Shown here: piece after piece, positions 48,902 to 59,576 of the stretch | Numbering within the stretch: position 1 is the stretch's first letter | Layout of the letters: each line of letters opens with the position of its first letter | NCBI GenBank assembly: GCA_003550325.1 | Contig: QKWP01001080.1 | Location: 1-64,000, forward strand | Origin: Gigaspora rosea | Taxonomy: Eukaryota > Glomeromycota > Glomeromycetes > Diversisporales > Gigasporaceae | DNA length: 64,000 nt | Reading direction: 5' to 3' | The notes under the pieces: model-generated | What the model saw: only the letters and a program-made list of their open reading frames with translations | Databases searched by the model: none | What the model was told of the DNA's origin: nothing | Position numbers and translations under genes: made by a program

Positions 48902-49642
48902 ATGCTAGACCCTTATGATCTTGGTTACAATTACCAACATGGAATAGGTGTTGAAAAGGACGAACATAATGCATTCATTCATTATAAAAAATCTGCTGAG
49001 ATGGGAAATGCTTCCGCAATATATAATCTCGCATATTGCTATAGACATGGAATTGGAGTTAAAAAAGATGAACATAAGGCATTCATTTATTATCAAAAAT
49101 CTGCTGAGATGGGGAATGCTAGCGCAATAAATAACCTTGGATATTGTTATCAAAATGGAATAGGAGTTGAAAAAGATGAACATAAGGCATTCCTTAATTA
49201 TCAAAAATCTTCCGAGATGGGAAATTCTGATGCAATAAATAATCTTGGATATTGCTATCAATATAGAATAGGAGTTGAAAATGATGAACATAAGGCATTC
49301 GTTAATTATCAAAAATCTGCCGAGATGGGAAATCTTTCTGCAATATATAATCTCACAAATTGTTATCTAAATGGAGTAGGAGTTGAAAATGATGAACATA
49401 AGGCATTCATTCATTATCAAAAATTTGCTGAGATGGGATTTGTTAAAGCGATAAATCAAGTTGGACAATGCTATCTTAATGGAATTGGGACTGAACAAGA
49501 TAATTACAAAGCATTTCTTCATTTTCAAAAATCTTCCGAAATGGGACATACAACCGGAATGACTTATGTTGGCTATTGTTATCAAAATGGGATTGGAGTT
49601 TCGAAAGATTTACAAAAAGCAGATTATTGGTATCAAATGTAA
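48902..49642 (+). CDS. Sel1-like repeat protein
   Basis: An uninterrupted frame of 246 codons from ATG 48902 (MLDPYDLGYNYQ). The frame is open further up to a Met at 48788, but that part is not repeat-like. It consists of about seven Sel1-like units of 36 residues, each of the form LGYCYQNGIGVEKDEHKAF and then NYQKSAEMGNASAINN. Such repeats form alpha-alpha solenoids that scaffold signalling complexes. It ends YWYQM-stop, but a perfect GTAAGT donor (49639) sits at the end. The repeat should continue, as in fungal relatives, so the natural product may be spliced onward to the kinase region starting about 49810. The only obvious acceptor (49806-49807) would bring in a stop, so the join is not proven. 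Alternatively it is a free-standing Sel1 gene. Confidence 0.7.
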   Translation: MLDPYDLGYNYQHGIGVEKDEHNAFIHYKKSAEMGNASAIYNLAYCYRHGIGVKKDEHKAFIYYQKSAEMGNASAINNLGYCYQNGIGVEKDEHKAFLNYQKSSEMGNSDAINNLGYCYQYRIGVENDEHKAFVNYQKSAEMGNLSAIYNLTNCYLNGVGVENDEHKAFIHYQKFAEMGFVKAINQVGQCYLNGIGTEQDNYKAFLHFQKSSEMGHTTGMTYVGYCYQNGIGVSKDLQKADYWYQM

Positions 49643-49809
49643 GTAATCTATTTAATTCTTCTTTTTTTGCCATAATTACGTACAATCTTTAAATATATTT
49701 CAAATAATAATTAGGGCAAAAAATATGATGTCGGGTAATTTAAAAATTATTTATTATATTATTGACTTGATTTAGATTCGCCTGCTAATATTTATTTTTA
49801 TAAATAGTT

Positions 49810-52176
49810 GAATGGACAAATGAGAATTTTGATAGTGATGACGATGTTAAGGAATTCTTAATTGAGGGAAAATATCCACTATCATGGATTTCATACAAAG
49901 AATTTAACATTATAAAAAAGATAGGGCAAGGCGGATTTGCGATGGTATTTTACGCCAAATGGCTTGATAAAAAACGTAATATTTTGAGAAACGTTGCACT
50001 CAAAGTGCTCCATGGGACAAAATCTTGTAGTTCCGAATTTATAAAAGATGTAATTTTTATTCATATGTTCATTATTTTTTCTAATTAATTATAAATATTA
50101 AGTGCATTATTTTAAAATTAAAGTTAAAAGCATATTGTGATATTAGTTCTAAACATCCTTCATTTTTAAAATGCCATGGAATATCTAAAGATGATGATTC
50201 TGGAGATTATATTCTTATTCTAGAATACGCCTTAATGGGTTCATTGCGTCAAAATCTTTGCTCTGTATCGCAAATGAAATGGATCGATAAATTATCATTA
50301 TTGCATTGCATTTCTTCTGATCTTCAAATAATTCATTCTCAAAAACTTATTCACCGATATTTGCATAGTGGTAATATTCTACAGGATAATTTACATAGCG
50401 CGTATATTGCAGATTTGGGACTTTCTATATCAACAATTATGGCATCAAATACAGAAAGACGTGGAATTTATGGAGTTTTGCCGTATATAGCACCAGAAGC
50501 TTTAGACAGAGGTTATTATTCAACAGCATCAGACATTTATTCATTTGGTACAATTATGTGGGAAATTTTATATGGAAGACCTGTGTCTTATAATCGAAAA
50601 TTTGGACAACTACTTCAAATTGAAATATGCCGTAACGATTTACGGCCAATAATCATAGGAAACATGCCAATATTTTATATAAATTTAATGAAAAAATGTT
50701 GGGAAAGAGACCTTGAAAAGCGTCCATCTGCAACAAATATCTGTGAAATCCTTACAGAATGGATAAATAATGAAAATATTTTATTAAATTTAAATGAATC
50801 GAATGAGCTATTAAAAAATATAAAAAGTTCACATATACCGACATATCCTGATCTTTATAAAGGTAACTACATTTATTATTAATAACAAGCCATTTATATG
50901 TGCGTCGGTTTTTGAATTCCCAACATACTGAACCGATAAATACAGGTGGTGCTTATATTGTGAAATCTGAACCGGTAAATGCAGATGGTGATACTGAGAT
51001 ATTAAAATTTCTACGAAATACTTCTCTACAATGGATTCCATTCAAAGATTTACAAATTATTAAAGAAATTGGAAAAGGTGGGTTTGCAAATGTATTTTTG
51101 GCCAAATGTAATTTAAATGGATCAACAAAAAACGTTGCGCTTAAATTTCTTCGAGGATCACGAAATAATTTTGAGGCTCTCTTAAAAGAGGTAGATATTT
51201 GATATATGAATTTGATGATTTTCTAATTTCATTTTACTAATATATTGTATTGTAGCTAAATGTATATTATAATATTGGATGTATAGAACCCACATTTTTA
51301 CAATGTTACGGAATATCAAAAGATATTATTACCACTAATGACTATATTTTAGTAATGCAATATGCCCCAAAGGGTTCTTTAAGACAAAATCTTTGTAAAG
51401 TTGCAAAAATAATGTGGAAAGAGAAATTAGAATTACTATCATATATTGCATTTGATCTTAAAACAATTCATTCTCATGGTATTATCCATCGTGATTTGCA
51501 CAGTGGAAACATATTACAGAATCAACTTTATAATGCATATATTGGAGACTTAGGACTTGCAGAAGCTGTTAATAAAGTATTAGCCAAATCAAATGGAATT
51601 TATGGTGTTTTTCCATATATAGCGCCAGAAGTTCTACGCAATAGAGGATATACTCCCGCATCTGATGTCTATTCATTTGGTATAATAATGTGGGAGGTAT
51701 CTTCAGGAAGGTTGGCATTTTCAGACAAAAATCATGATTTATGTTTTCTTACAGAAGTTTGCAATGGTTTAAGACCAACTGTTGCTAAAAACATGCCACA
51801 AAATTATATCGATCTCATGAAAAGATGTTGGGATAATGATCCAGAAAAACGTCCAATGGCTTCAGAAATTTATGAAGTTATTAATTCCTGGAAAAATAAT
51901 TATGAAATTTTATTAAAATTTAATAAGTTTGAAACTATACTTGAAGAATCTGGATTAATGCATCCTCAAGCAGTTTATACAAGTAGATTCATTAGTCTTA
52001 ACGAATTAGTGACCATAAACTCTCACGCATTTTGCACAAATGGAATTATTAATGATAATAACAAATTTATAGAAAATCAAGAAAATAGCAAAATTATAGA
52101 AAGTCAAGAAGATAACATACCTATTGAGTGTATGAATAAGCTTATGTTAGGAATAGAAAAGGATAAAGCTGCATAA
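49810..52176 (+). CDS. Tandem protein-kinase gene: pseudokinase followed by kinase (TKL-like)
   Basis: Four exons keep frame: about 49810-50049, 50124-50862, 50946-51190 and 51256-52176, with introns of 74, 83 and 65 nt, giving about 714 residues. The first Met is not clear. Domain 1 has IGQGGFAMVFYAKW, Lys in VALKVL and the C-lobe motifs DLG, APEAL, DIYSFGTIMWE. Its catalytic loop is HRYLHSGN: Tyr (50358-50360) replaces the catalytic Asp. Domain 2 has IGKGGFANVFLAK, VALKFL, HRDLHSGN (Asp 51493-51495), DLG, IAPEVL, DVYSFGIIMWEVSSGR and CWDNDPEKRP, all that an active kinase needs. The two domains are alike throughout, so they arose by duplication. An Asn/Gln/Glu-rich tail follows. Each domain could instead belong to a separate gene (a Met at 50900 would start the second). 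The 50863-50945 intron joining them in phase favours one gene. Confidence 0.7.
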
Positions 52177-52508
52177 GTACGCTTGTCGTTGTGTGAATGA
52201 TGCTTTTTTTTCTTTAATAATTAATAAAATAAAGAAATTGAAAAAATTCAATTAAGACATAATAGACAATTTTCCATAGCATAACGACAATAATAAAAAT
52301 CTGTGGTTCTGTACTCACGTTAAATTTCATTTGCCCAAAAATAAACCGTAAATTGTCAAAACGGTGAGCCATAATGTTAGATTGTATTAGAATTATTTTA
52401 TGACGTAGTATATAGTAAAATTTTGTATGAATTTTTTGTCATAACATAATTAGTAATATCTTCTGAAAATTTTTGGTTTATGGGTTCTAATAAAACTACA
52501 TATTTTAT

Positions 52509-53143
52509 TAGGGTGGAGCATCAACTATGTAAATCAAAACTATGTTAGATACATTGATCAATTTACTATGATCAAATTTTATTGGCGAAATTAATGTAAT
52601 AAATTGAATATTATTTTTATATTGTTTAATTATAAAAAAAAAGAGCAATATTCTAAAAGATTCACACAAGTATCGTACTTATTTTTCGAGTTTCTTTTGA
52701 ATGAGAAATGTTCTTTAGAACCATTTCGAAGGTTCTATATTTAATTTTTTGCCGTTAGCTCTAAATAAGGTTCAACTTATTTATTTAACTTATAGTTTCG
52801 AGTGTTTTTTTTTTATATTTTAACTAACAAAATTCAACTTATTCTATAAGACAATTGTACAAAATTTATATATCGATAAAAAATTTGAAAATATAGTTTT
52901 ATTCTTTAGCATTTTAAAAACAATTCGTGAAAGTTTCAAGGTAATTCGATTTCTTGATAATAAGTTGAATCGCTTTGAAATTTCAATTATTAATTATATT
53001 ATGTTCTTACTGTAATTACGGTTAAATATACAATCCGAATTTGAATAAATTAATTGTTGTTTGTGTAACGCAAAAATCTGTGATATGAAAAATGCTATAG
53101 TTATCTAACATAGGTTTGATTTCTTAGTTGATGCTCCACCCTA
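52509..53143. mobile_element. Terminal-inverted-repeat element, 635 bp, with 9-bp duplication
   Basis: Ends are TAGGGTGGAGCATCAACT and AGTTGATGCTCCACCCTA, with similarity extending about 40 bp (AAATCAAA, CTATGTTAGATA). ATATTTTAT flanks both sides (52500-52508 and 53144-53152). Nine bases would fit Mutator-like elements; eight plus a chance base would fit hAT. No ORF. Confidence 0.8.
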
Positions 53144-53732
53144 ATATTTTATGTAATCTGTTTCAAGAATTATTAAGAATGTAATTAGCTTGTTGACTCT
53201 ATATGTATTAGTCAGTTTTTATGTTAATAAATATATAATTGATTATATCTCTAGGAGCTAGCGAATGCTTTTTTTTTGACCAAATTTTTGGCTTATTGAA
53301 AAAAAAATAACATTATATATAAAAAATGCAATAGGCAGGTGCGTTTCTACGTGAAAAAAGCATAGAAAATTTTACTTCTATCGATTGTGAAACACCATTT
53401 TGAAGCAATAGTTACTTATAGGTAGAATTAATATCCAGGTTGCCAGCTTTTCAAAGCCAAATTAATCGGTGGGTATATTGAAATTGGGATTATGCTAAGA
53501 AAAAAAAAAACAAGTAATGTATTAAGTAAAGGAAATACATCATTTAAGAGGACTTGGAAATTGTACAATATTTAATAGCGTTCCTGTAATGAAACGTTTA
53601 TATTTGATATTTATTCAAATTTACAATATTTTTTATATTTTTAATATTTAATATCATGTTTAACAAATTAATGTCAATTATATAGTCAAACATCCTTTCA
53701 ATTTTATATTGATCATGCTCAAATGATAAACC

Positions 53733-53969
53733 TATATGGACTTGGTCTGAAAAAAGGGACGAAATTGACAAAAGGTCTTCAGAAATCAATTTTTGTGTTG
53801 TAAATCTTATAATAAATCATAAGACAATACTGCAAATTTTATTAATATAACTACTTTTATATTTTAAGCAAAAAAATAACTTAATCTTATCCTTAATTGA
53901 TTTATATAAAGCAATTGATATTGAAAATTTGTCAATTTCGTCCCTTTTTTCATGCACATAGCTCATATA
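53733..53969. mobile_element. MITE with AAAAAAGGGACGAAATTGAC ends, about 237 bp
   Basis: The left arm has CTTGGTCTGAAAAAAGGGAC and then GAAATTGACAAA. The right arm is the inverse (TTTGTCAATTTCGTCCCTTT). It is distantly like the ends of the element at 56958-57384 (CTTGGTGC, AAAAAGGGG, AAATTGACAA). No ORF. Confidence 0.65.
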
Positions 53970-54012
53970 ATGATTTTATCCTTCATTTGCCTATCCGTTG
54001 ATAAAATTGTGA

Positions 54013-54226
54013 GGGCTGATGCTGAAAATGGATTATGCTGAAAATTTGGGATCTCTATATAAACCTATAATACCTACTAAAACCCACATATACTCTTTTA
54101 TTAATAAAATTACACCCTAACCTAACTATAAAAAAAACGACCACAAAAAGGCCCTAAAAAAATTTACAATTTTCATAATTAAATATGAAAAATTTTCAGC
54201 ATAATCCATTTTCAGCATCAGCCCCA
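54013..54226. mobile_element. MITE, GGGCTGATGCTGAAAATGG family, copy 1
   Basis: The left end GGGCTGATGCTGAAAATGGA, followed by TTATGCTGAAAATTT, is matched by the inverted right end (AATCCATTTTCAGCATCAGC). The interior has ACACCCTAACCTAAC. A second copy is at 55466-55667. Confidence 0.75.
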
Positions 54227-54389
54227 CTAAAATTTTATCCGCAACAAGATCAAAACATTGCATTATTTGAATCAATTTCTAATAAGTCTTTATATTTTGT
54301 TAATCTTTAATAAAGTACTACTCATTATTAATGCATTTTTATTATTTGTTTAATAAGTACTACACATTATTAATGCATTTTTATTATTT

Positions 54390-55420
54390 GTTCAATTGCC
54401 AATAACATTTAAAGCAGCAACTTCTATAACTACCCATCTTTTGGTAAACTACTAAAATCCACGATTATGATGTCATTGTATTGTTTGATTAATTTCTAAT
54501 AATTTATTTAAATATGCAAGTGACTCTTCATATAGGCTCATCTTTTGATTAGCTAATCCACAAATTCTTAATTATCTTAGCCTTGATTTGATTCCTTTTG
54601 ATTTATCGATTTTCATATGTATTTCATATAAATATTTAATCTTATGCGATTATGATGATATTTAATAAAACAACTAAACAATCGTAAATTTTTGCATATA
54701 AAAAAGGATTACTGTTTATATTGGTGCCACAAAACATAAACCCTTCCTGTCAAAGATGTTTATAGAAGATATTATATAGTTATTGGATGCGAAGCATCCA
54801 ATAACGGGAGTTATTTGTAAAATAACTTCATTATCTGGCTGTAAAATTTAATGTGACAGCTTCTGGGCCCCGAAGGGGCCCAGAAATGGAAATTAAAATT
54901 TTATTGCCAGATAAACAAGTTATTGGTGCTTGGCATTCAATAACGGTGTTATCCGTCATCTTACTATGATCAGATTGCCAAATAACTTGGTTATTTGGCA
55001 GTGTTCACGTGTTTTCTGCCAAATAACAAGTTATTTGGCAGAAATCACGTGAACGTTGCCGCAATCTGATCATAGTAAGATGACGGATAATAATACTTAT
55101 TTCGAAATCTGAGGTGCTTTATCAGAAAATACATACTTTTTGAATCGTGAAAATTTTATTCTCAGAATTTTAATAATTGGCAAGTTTTTAAGTGTATTTT
55201 TATTATGTAATTTTTCCTTGTAATATTTATTGTAGGATTGATTATTTATGTTTTGTGAAATATATAATATGAAAAATTATAAGCCTTTGGGGCCAATAAT
55301 AACTAAATAAACAAAAAGATTAGCAGGATATATTAGTCAACGTTTGACAATGTCAATGAAGTAACATTTGTATTATCCTGACAAATCAAATTTGAATATT
55401 GAAGAATCATTGTATATCCT
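54390..55420 (-). pseudogene. Decayed copy of the 5' end and upstream region of the TPR-kinase gene
   Basis: 54390-54545 aligns with 31530-31690 (the first TPR units; the shared block AATTTCTAATAATTTATTTA, then GACTCTTCATAT and CTCATCTTTTG). 54545-54770 and 55100-55420 align with the upstream DNA 31690-32290, including TCAACGTTTGACAATGTCAA. It is a truncated segmental duplicate. The middle is replaced by hairpin elements (54780-55095). Confidence 0.65.
54780..55095. mobile_element. Compound hairpin insertion with several palindromes
   Basis: Palindrome 1: TATTGGATGCGAAGCATCCAATA near 54780-54804. A GC-rich hairpin TGGGCCCCGAAGGGGCCCA lies near 54865-54885. Palindrome 2 spans about 54949-55090, where TTATCCGTCATCTTACTATG and GATCAGATTGCC are answered by the inverse at the right end, with GCCAAATAACAAGTTATTTGGC at the centre. 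TTATTTGGCAG and TTATTGG motifs recur. It lies inside the duplicated TPR-kinase upstream region. Confidence 0.7.
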
Positions 55421-55465
55421 CAATATTCTTCGTAAATTATAGATTTCTAGAAATTTATTGTCGCG

Positions 55466-55667
55466 GCTGATGCTGAAATTGGATGTTGCTGAAATTTAGG
55501 GACTCGATTTGAAACCATAAGCCCTGCTAAATCCACATATATACTTTAAATATCAAAGCTACGCCCAAACCCTACCCTAACCATATAAGACAAAAATGAA
55601 AAAAACATACCAAAAAATTTTACAATTTCATATCAAAATAGGTTAAAATATCAGCATCAGCACCACA
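55466..55667. mobile_element. MITE, GGGCTGATGCTGAAAATGG family, copy 2 (diverged)
   Basis: The left end GGCTGATGCTGAAATTGGAT, the right end ATATCAGCATCAGCACCAC and the interior CCCAAACCCTACCCTAACC match the copy at 54013-54226. Confidence 0.65.
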
Positions 55668-56173
55668 TTTATTTTTAATTAATTGGCAAGTTTCACATGA
55701 CAATTTTACTATTTGAAGTTTCATGCAATTTACAAAATAATTATTATATTTATTTATTATTACTAATGGATTTCAGAATTAAAATTCATAAATCTTATTT
55801 TGATAAAATAAGAAGACGTACAGTATTTATTATCAGATAAGAGATGTACAGTACAAATCTTATTTATTTTTTAATTAAAATTCGAATACACTTTATTATT
55901 GTTAATCAATACTGCTTCTAATATCGTTTATGCTTTATATACCTAAAATTTAAATCGACATCAAATAAAAAATAAATAATCTTTTAAAGACACTTATGAA
56001 TGAATGCTCAACTAGCCAAATAAGACTATTACTAAAGTTCTGAAAAAGAAATCGACGAACTATTGGAATTAATACAAGCTATAAAACTGGATCGATGTCT
56101 TATTATACATTAAAAAACAATTAAATTTACTGATTTTTTTCAAGTTCTTTTGATTAATTATAATGATTATAAA
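55668..56173. other. Non-coding AT-rich stretch
   Basis: I see no gene, inverted-repeat element or tandem array here. Confidence 0.4.
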
Positions 56174-56304
56174 TAGTGTTGGCAATTTTACCGACCAAAC
56201 CAAATTTGTTTGGCCTTATCAGCCAAAAAGAATATGAATTTGGCCGAATTGGCCATTCTTTGGCCGGCCAATACTATGTTTGGCTGGTAAAATTGCCAAC
56301 ACTG
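56174..56304. mobile_element. hAT-type MITE, 131 bp, with 8-bp target duplication
   Basis: Starts TAGTGTTGGCAATTTTACC and ends GGTAAAATTGCCAACACTG. It is flanked by perfect ATTATAAA (56166-56173 and 56305-56312). The interior has TTTGGCC motifs. Typical hAT ends and duplication length. Confidence 0.9.
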
Positions 56305-56429
56305 ATTATAAACATCACAATCGAAAGTTTTTGATCATTAGTACATAGTTTGCTTTAAAGTTCCCTTTGGAGGCATATTAATATATATGATAACTTAAGT
56401 AATATTTGTTGAGCTGTATAAAAAAAAAT

Positions 56430-56840
56430 CTAGCAAAGTTTAATAAGTTATATAAAAAATAATTTATATAAAAAATAATTTAAGCAAAGATTTAGTAAGT
56501 AATGTAAAAAAATAATTTAAGAAAGTTATACAATAGAGTAGTTTGAAAAAAGGTTTAATAAATAATTTAAGCAAACAAATAAGCAAGGGTTTAGTAAGCA
56601 AATTGGGCAAAGATTAGTAAGCAAATTGAGCAAAGGTTTAGTAAGCAATTTGAGCAAAGGTTTAGTAAGTTATATAGAACAATAACTTAAGTGAAGGATT
56701 AATAAATAATTTGATCAAAGTTCAGTAAATAATTTGAGCAAAGGTTCAGCAAGTTATATAAAAAAATAATTTAAGCAAAGGTTTAATAAGTAACTTGAAC
56801 AAAGGTTCAGTAATTAATTTGAGCAAAGGTTTAGTAACAG
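56430..56840. repeat. Minisatellite, unit about 24 bp
   Basis: About 15 diverged units of the type GAGCAAAGGTTTAGTAAG with AATTT or TTATATAAAAAAATAA spacers. Confidence 0.75.
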
Positions 56841-56957
56841 GTATAGTACATGTTCCCTTCATTGCTTTCTATAATAAAAAGTTTTAATAAAAACATATAA
56901 ATTTACTATAAACTTTGAGCTAAAGTTCCTATTCAGCCTAACTAATTATAGGTAATC

Positions 56958-57384
56958 TCATATGGGCTTGGTGCTACAAAAAGGGGATAAATTGACAATT
57001 TTTCAAAAATAATTTTTTTATACAAATCAATTTAAAATAAGATTTGGAACGTTTTTACTTAAAACACAAAAGCAGTTATATTAATAAAATTTTGTAGTAT
57101 AGCTCTTTAAAGTTGCCATTTCTTATAATTTATACATATTGGCTAATCCAAAGGATTGCTAATATCTCTTGATCTACTGGTCCGTTTTGAATGATTTAGC
57201 TATCAAAATGTTCGCCTCATCGAGACGAACATTTTGATAGCTAAATCATTCAAAATGGACCAGTAGATCAAGAGATATAAGCAATTCTTTGGACTAGCCC
57301 ATATGAACATAAAAATTGATTTTCTGAAGATCTTTTGTTTTGTCGATTTACCCCCTTTTTGCAGCACCAAGCCCATATATTCTG
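56958..57384. mobile_element. Inverted-repeat element with a nested perfect hairpin
   Basis: The ends CATATGGGCTTGGTGCTACA and then AAAAGGGGATAAATTGACAA are matched by the inverted right end (GCAGCACCAAGCCCATATAT). A separate hairpin at 57141-57299 has arms of about 75 bp (GGCTAATCCAAAGGATTGCT through AGCTATCAAAATGTTCG) around CCTCATCGAG. No genuine ORF. Confidence 0.75.
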
Positions 57385-57439
57385 GCACAGCTATATTACT
57401 ATAAAAAGTAAAAAATTTTTATATATAATAATTTATTTT

Positions 57440-58000
57440 ATTAAAATTTTTTAAACTTACTTTTGAAAAAACAGTACATTATAATATTAAGTTATAAATA
57501 TTAATTTTTTATATTTATATTAAATATTTTCCATAATCAATTTTTTAGTCTATCAAATAATATTAAATTTAAATAACTAGATTAAATTAGTGTTCTATTT
57601 TGGTATAACGTTTTATTGTACATAATAACTTTTGTTTAAAATTTTGCAAACTTTTTTTTGATAGTTACACCAAGGCACTTGCGTAGTAGCACAAAAAAAT
57701 ACTTAATTTTAATTGGTTAAACTTTAAAAATAAGCAATTTTTAATGTTTTAAGTTTTTAAAATTTAAAAATTGGTTAAACTTTAAAAATAAGCAAATTTT
57801 TAATTTTTAATTTGTTAAAATTTAAATATTGAATAAATTTAAAGATTTTTTAAAAACAATTAAATCAACAAATTATAAAATTTTTTTTTATAAATATACT
57901 GTCTAGCTATTCAAACAATATATATTTTTTTAATTGCTAGTTAATAGAAAAAAATTAGTACTTACTATATACTAACTTTAATTTATTCAATTAAACTGCC
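57440..58000. repeat. Dispersed repeat, inverted copy of about 42480-42960
   Basis: The best block is at about 57610-57690 (ACATAATAACTTTTGTTTAA, AAATTTTGCAA, GATAGTTACACC, GTAGTAGCAC), complementary to 42640-42715. 58000-58250 holds nothing I can name. Confidence 0.55.
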
Positions 58001-58254
58001 AGAATAAATGAGATGACCAATAACCTAAAATTAAATTTCATGGTTATATTGAACAAGAAAAGAAGAAAAAATTGATTCTTAATGCCAAGTTAAAATTTTG
58101 TTAATTTTGTACATTTTCAAAATATAACTTTGTCAAAACCAAATATTTGTTGATTTTAAAACAGAAATATATAAAATTATAATTTGAACAACTTTATTTA
58201 CATCAGCAAATTATAATAGTGTAATCTTACATAAGGTCTTATGAACCATAATAT

Positions 58255-58445
58255 AAGCAAATTATTTTGTAATATATTTTGAAATATTTTGAAATATCAA
58301 ATTTTCAAAATATTTCGAAAGTAGTTTCAAAATATTTTGAAAATGATTTGAAATATTTTGAACCCACTTTTGAAATAGTTATAGAAAACCAAGATGGATC
58401 AGTAGAACTGTAACCTGGATTGTATATTGGACTAATATTTTCAAA
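58255..58445. repeat. TTTTGAAATATTTTGAAA-type tandem repeat
   Basis: About nine imperfect copies of a 12-20 bp motif containing ATTTTGAAATA. Confidence 0.65.
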
Positions 58446-58469
58446 ATAGTTTGAAATCTTATATGATGT

Positions 58470-59340
58470 ACAAATCCTGTGCTACAAGTTTGTTTATAAT
58501 TAGATCTTCTATTTTGTTTTATTTTGATTTTTTGATTTATTTTGTTTTTTGTTTTCATTTAGTTTTTTTTCATTTTGTTTTTTTTATTTTTATTTATTTA
58601 TTTATTAATTTCTTTTCATTTTATTTTATTTCAGCACTTTACAAGAACACCTTTGCAAAAAATCAACAACTTTTCAAAACCTTGCACAAGCCAACCCAAA
58701 CTTCTAACACTTCTAACATTTTGCAAAAACACACAAATGATTTCTCTAACAATTTCTAAATTTCCAAGAATGCTTCTTTAAAGAAATAAAGATTTAGTTA
58801 GAACTTTATTTATTTTTTCATTAGATATAATTTGTTTTTGGTTTTTTTTTAAATTTGTTTTATTAATTTATTTTATTCTGGCACTTTGTGACTAGCAGTT
58901 TGCAAGAAAACCAACCCAGACTTTTTTAGCACTTTGCAACTTTTTTGGCATTTTGCAATAAAATTAACCCAGCTTTTGCAATTCTGAATTTGTAAGAACA
59001 TGAACTCTTACTTCAAAAAAATAAAAAGTTAGGGCTTTATTTATTTTTTTATTCAGTTTGCTTACTTTTTTTGTTTTTTTTGTTTGTTTTTTTTTACTTA
59101 TTTTTTTAATTTTTATTTTATTTTATTTATTTCTGACTTCTTCAATAATTTGCAACTTTTCTAGCACTTTACAAGAACACAAACTTTAACTTCTCTGGCA
59201 CTTTGCAAAAATATATTAGATTTTTCTAATAATTTGCAAGAACTCTAAAACTTTTGAAAAATGTTTTTTTATTTTTTTACTTCTTTATTTTTTTTTTACT
59301 TTTATACTATTTTTAGGAAGTATTTAGAAAAAGAGAGTGA
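58470..59340. repeat. Diverged tandem repeat of about 250-300 bp, pyrimidine/T-rich
   Basis: Three long units alternate T-rich stretches (TTTATTTATTTTTTTATT type) with a segment carrying CACTTTGCAAGAACAC, AACCCAGACTT and TCTAGCACTTTGCAAC. Open frames across it are low-complexity and not supported. Confidence 0.55.
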
Positions 59341-59576
59341 AATGAAGGTTATAGCCAAAACAAAAAAAATAGCCAAAGTGAAAATGATAGTTAAAACAAA
59401 GAAGTAAAGTAAATAGCCAACTTTAGAGTAAACAAAAATAAGGTGTAGGTTTAGGCTATAGATTAGTATTTAGATTTACTTAGAAATATGTCTGAGTTTT
59501 TATTCTTCACATTAAATTTAAAAAATGAAAATTTTCAGTATTGTAAAAAGTTTCTATTAAATTTAACAACTATTAT

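Noticed and set aside
48905-49585. Minus-strand open frames rich in INECLMFIIFNSYS
   Set aside because: Antisense of the Sel1 repeat array.
58451-58781. Phe/Leu-rich open frames
   Set aside because: T-rich tandem repeat; composition explains the hydrophobic reading.
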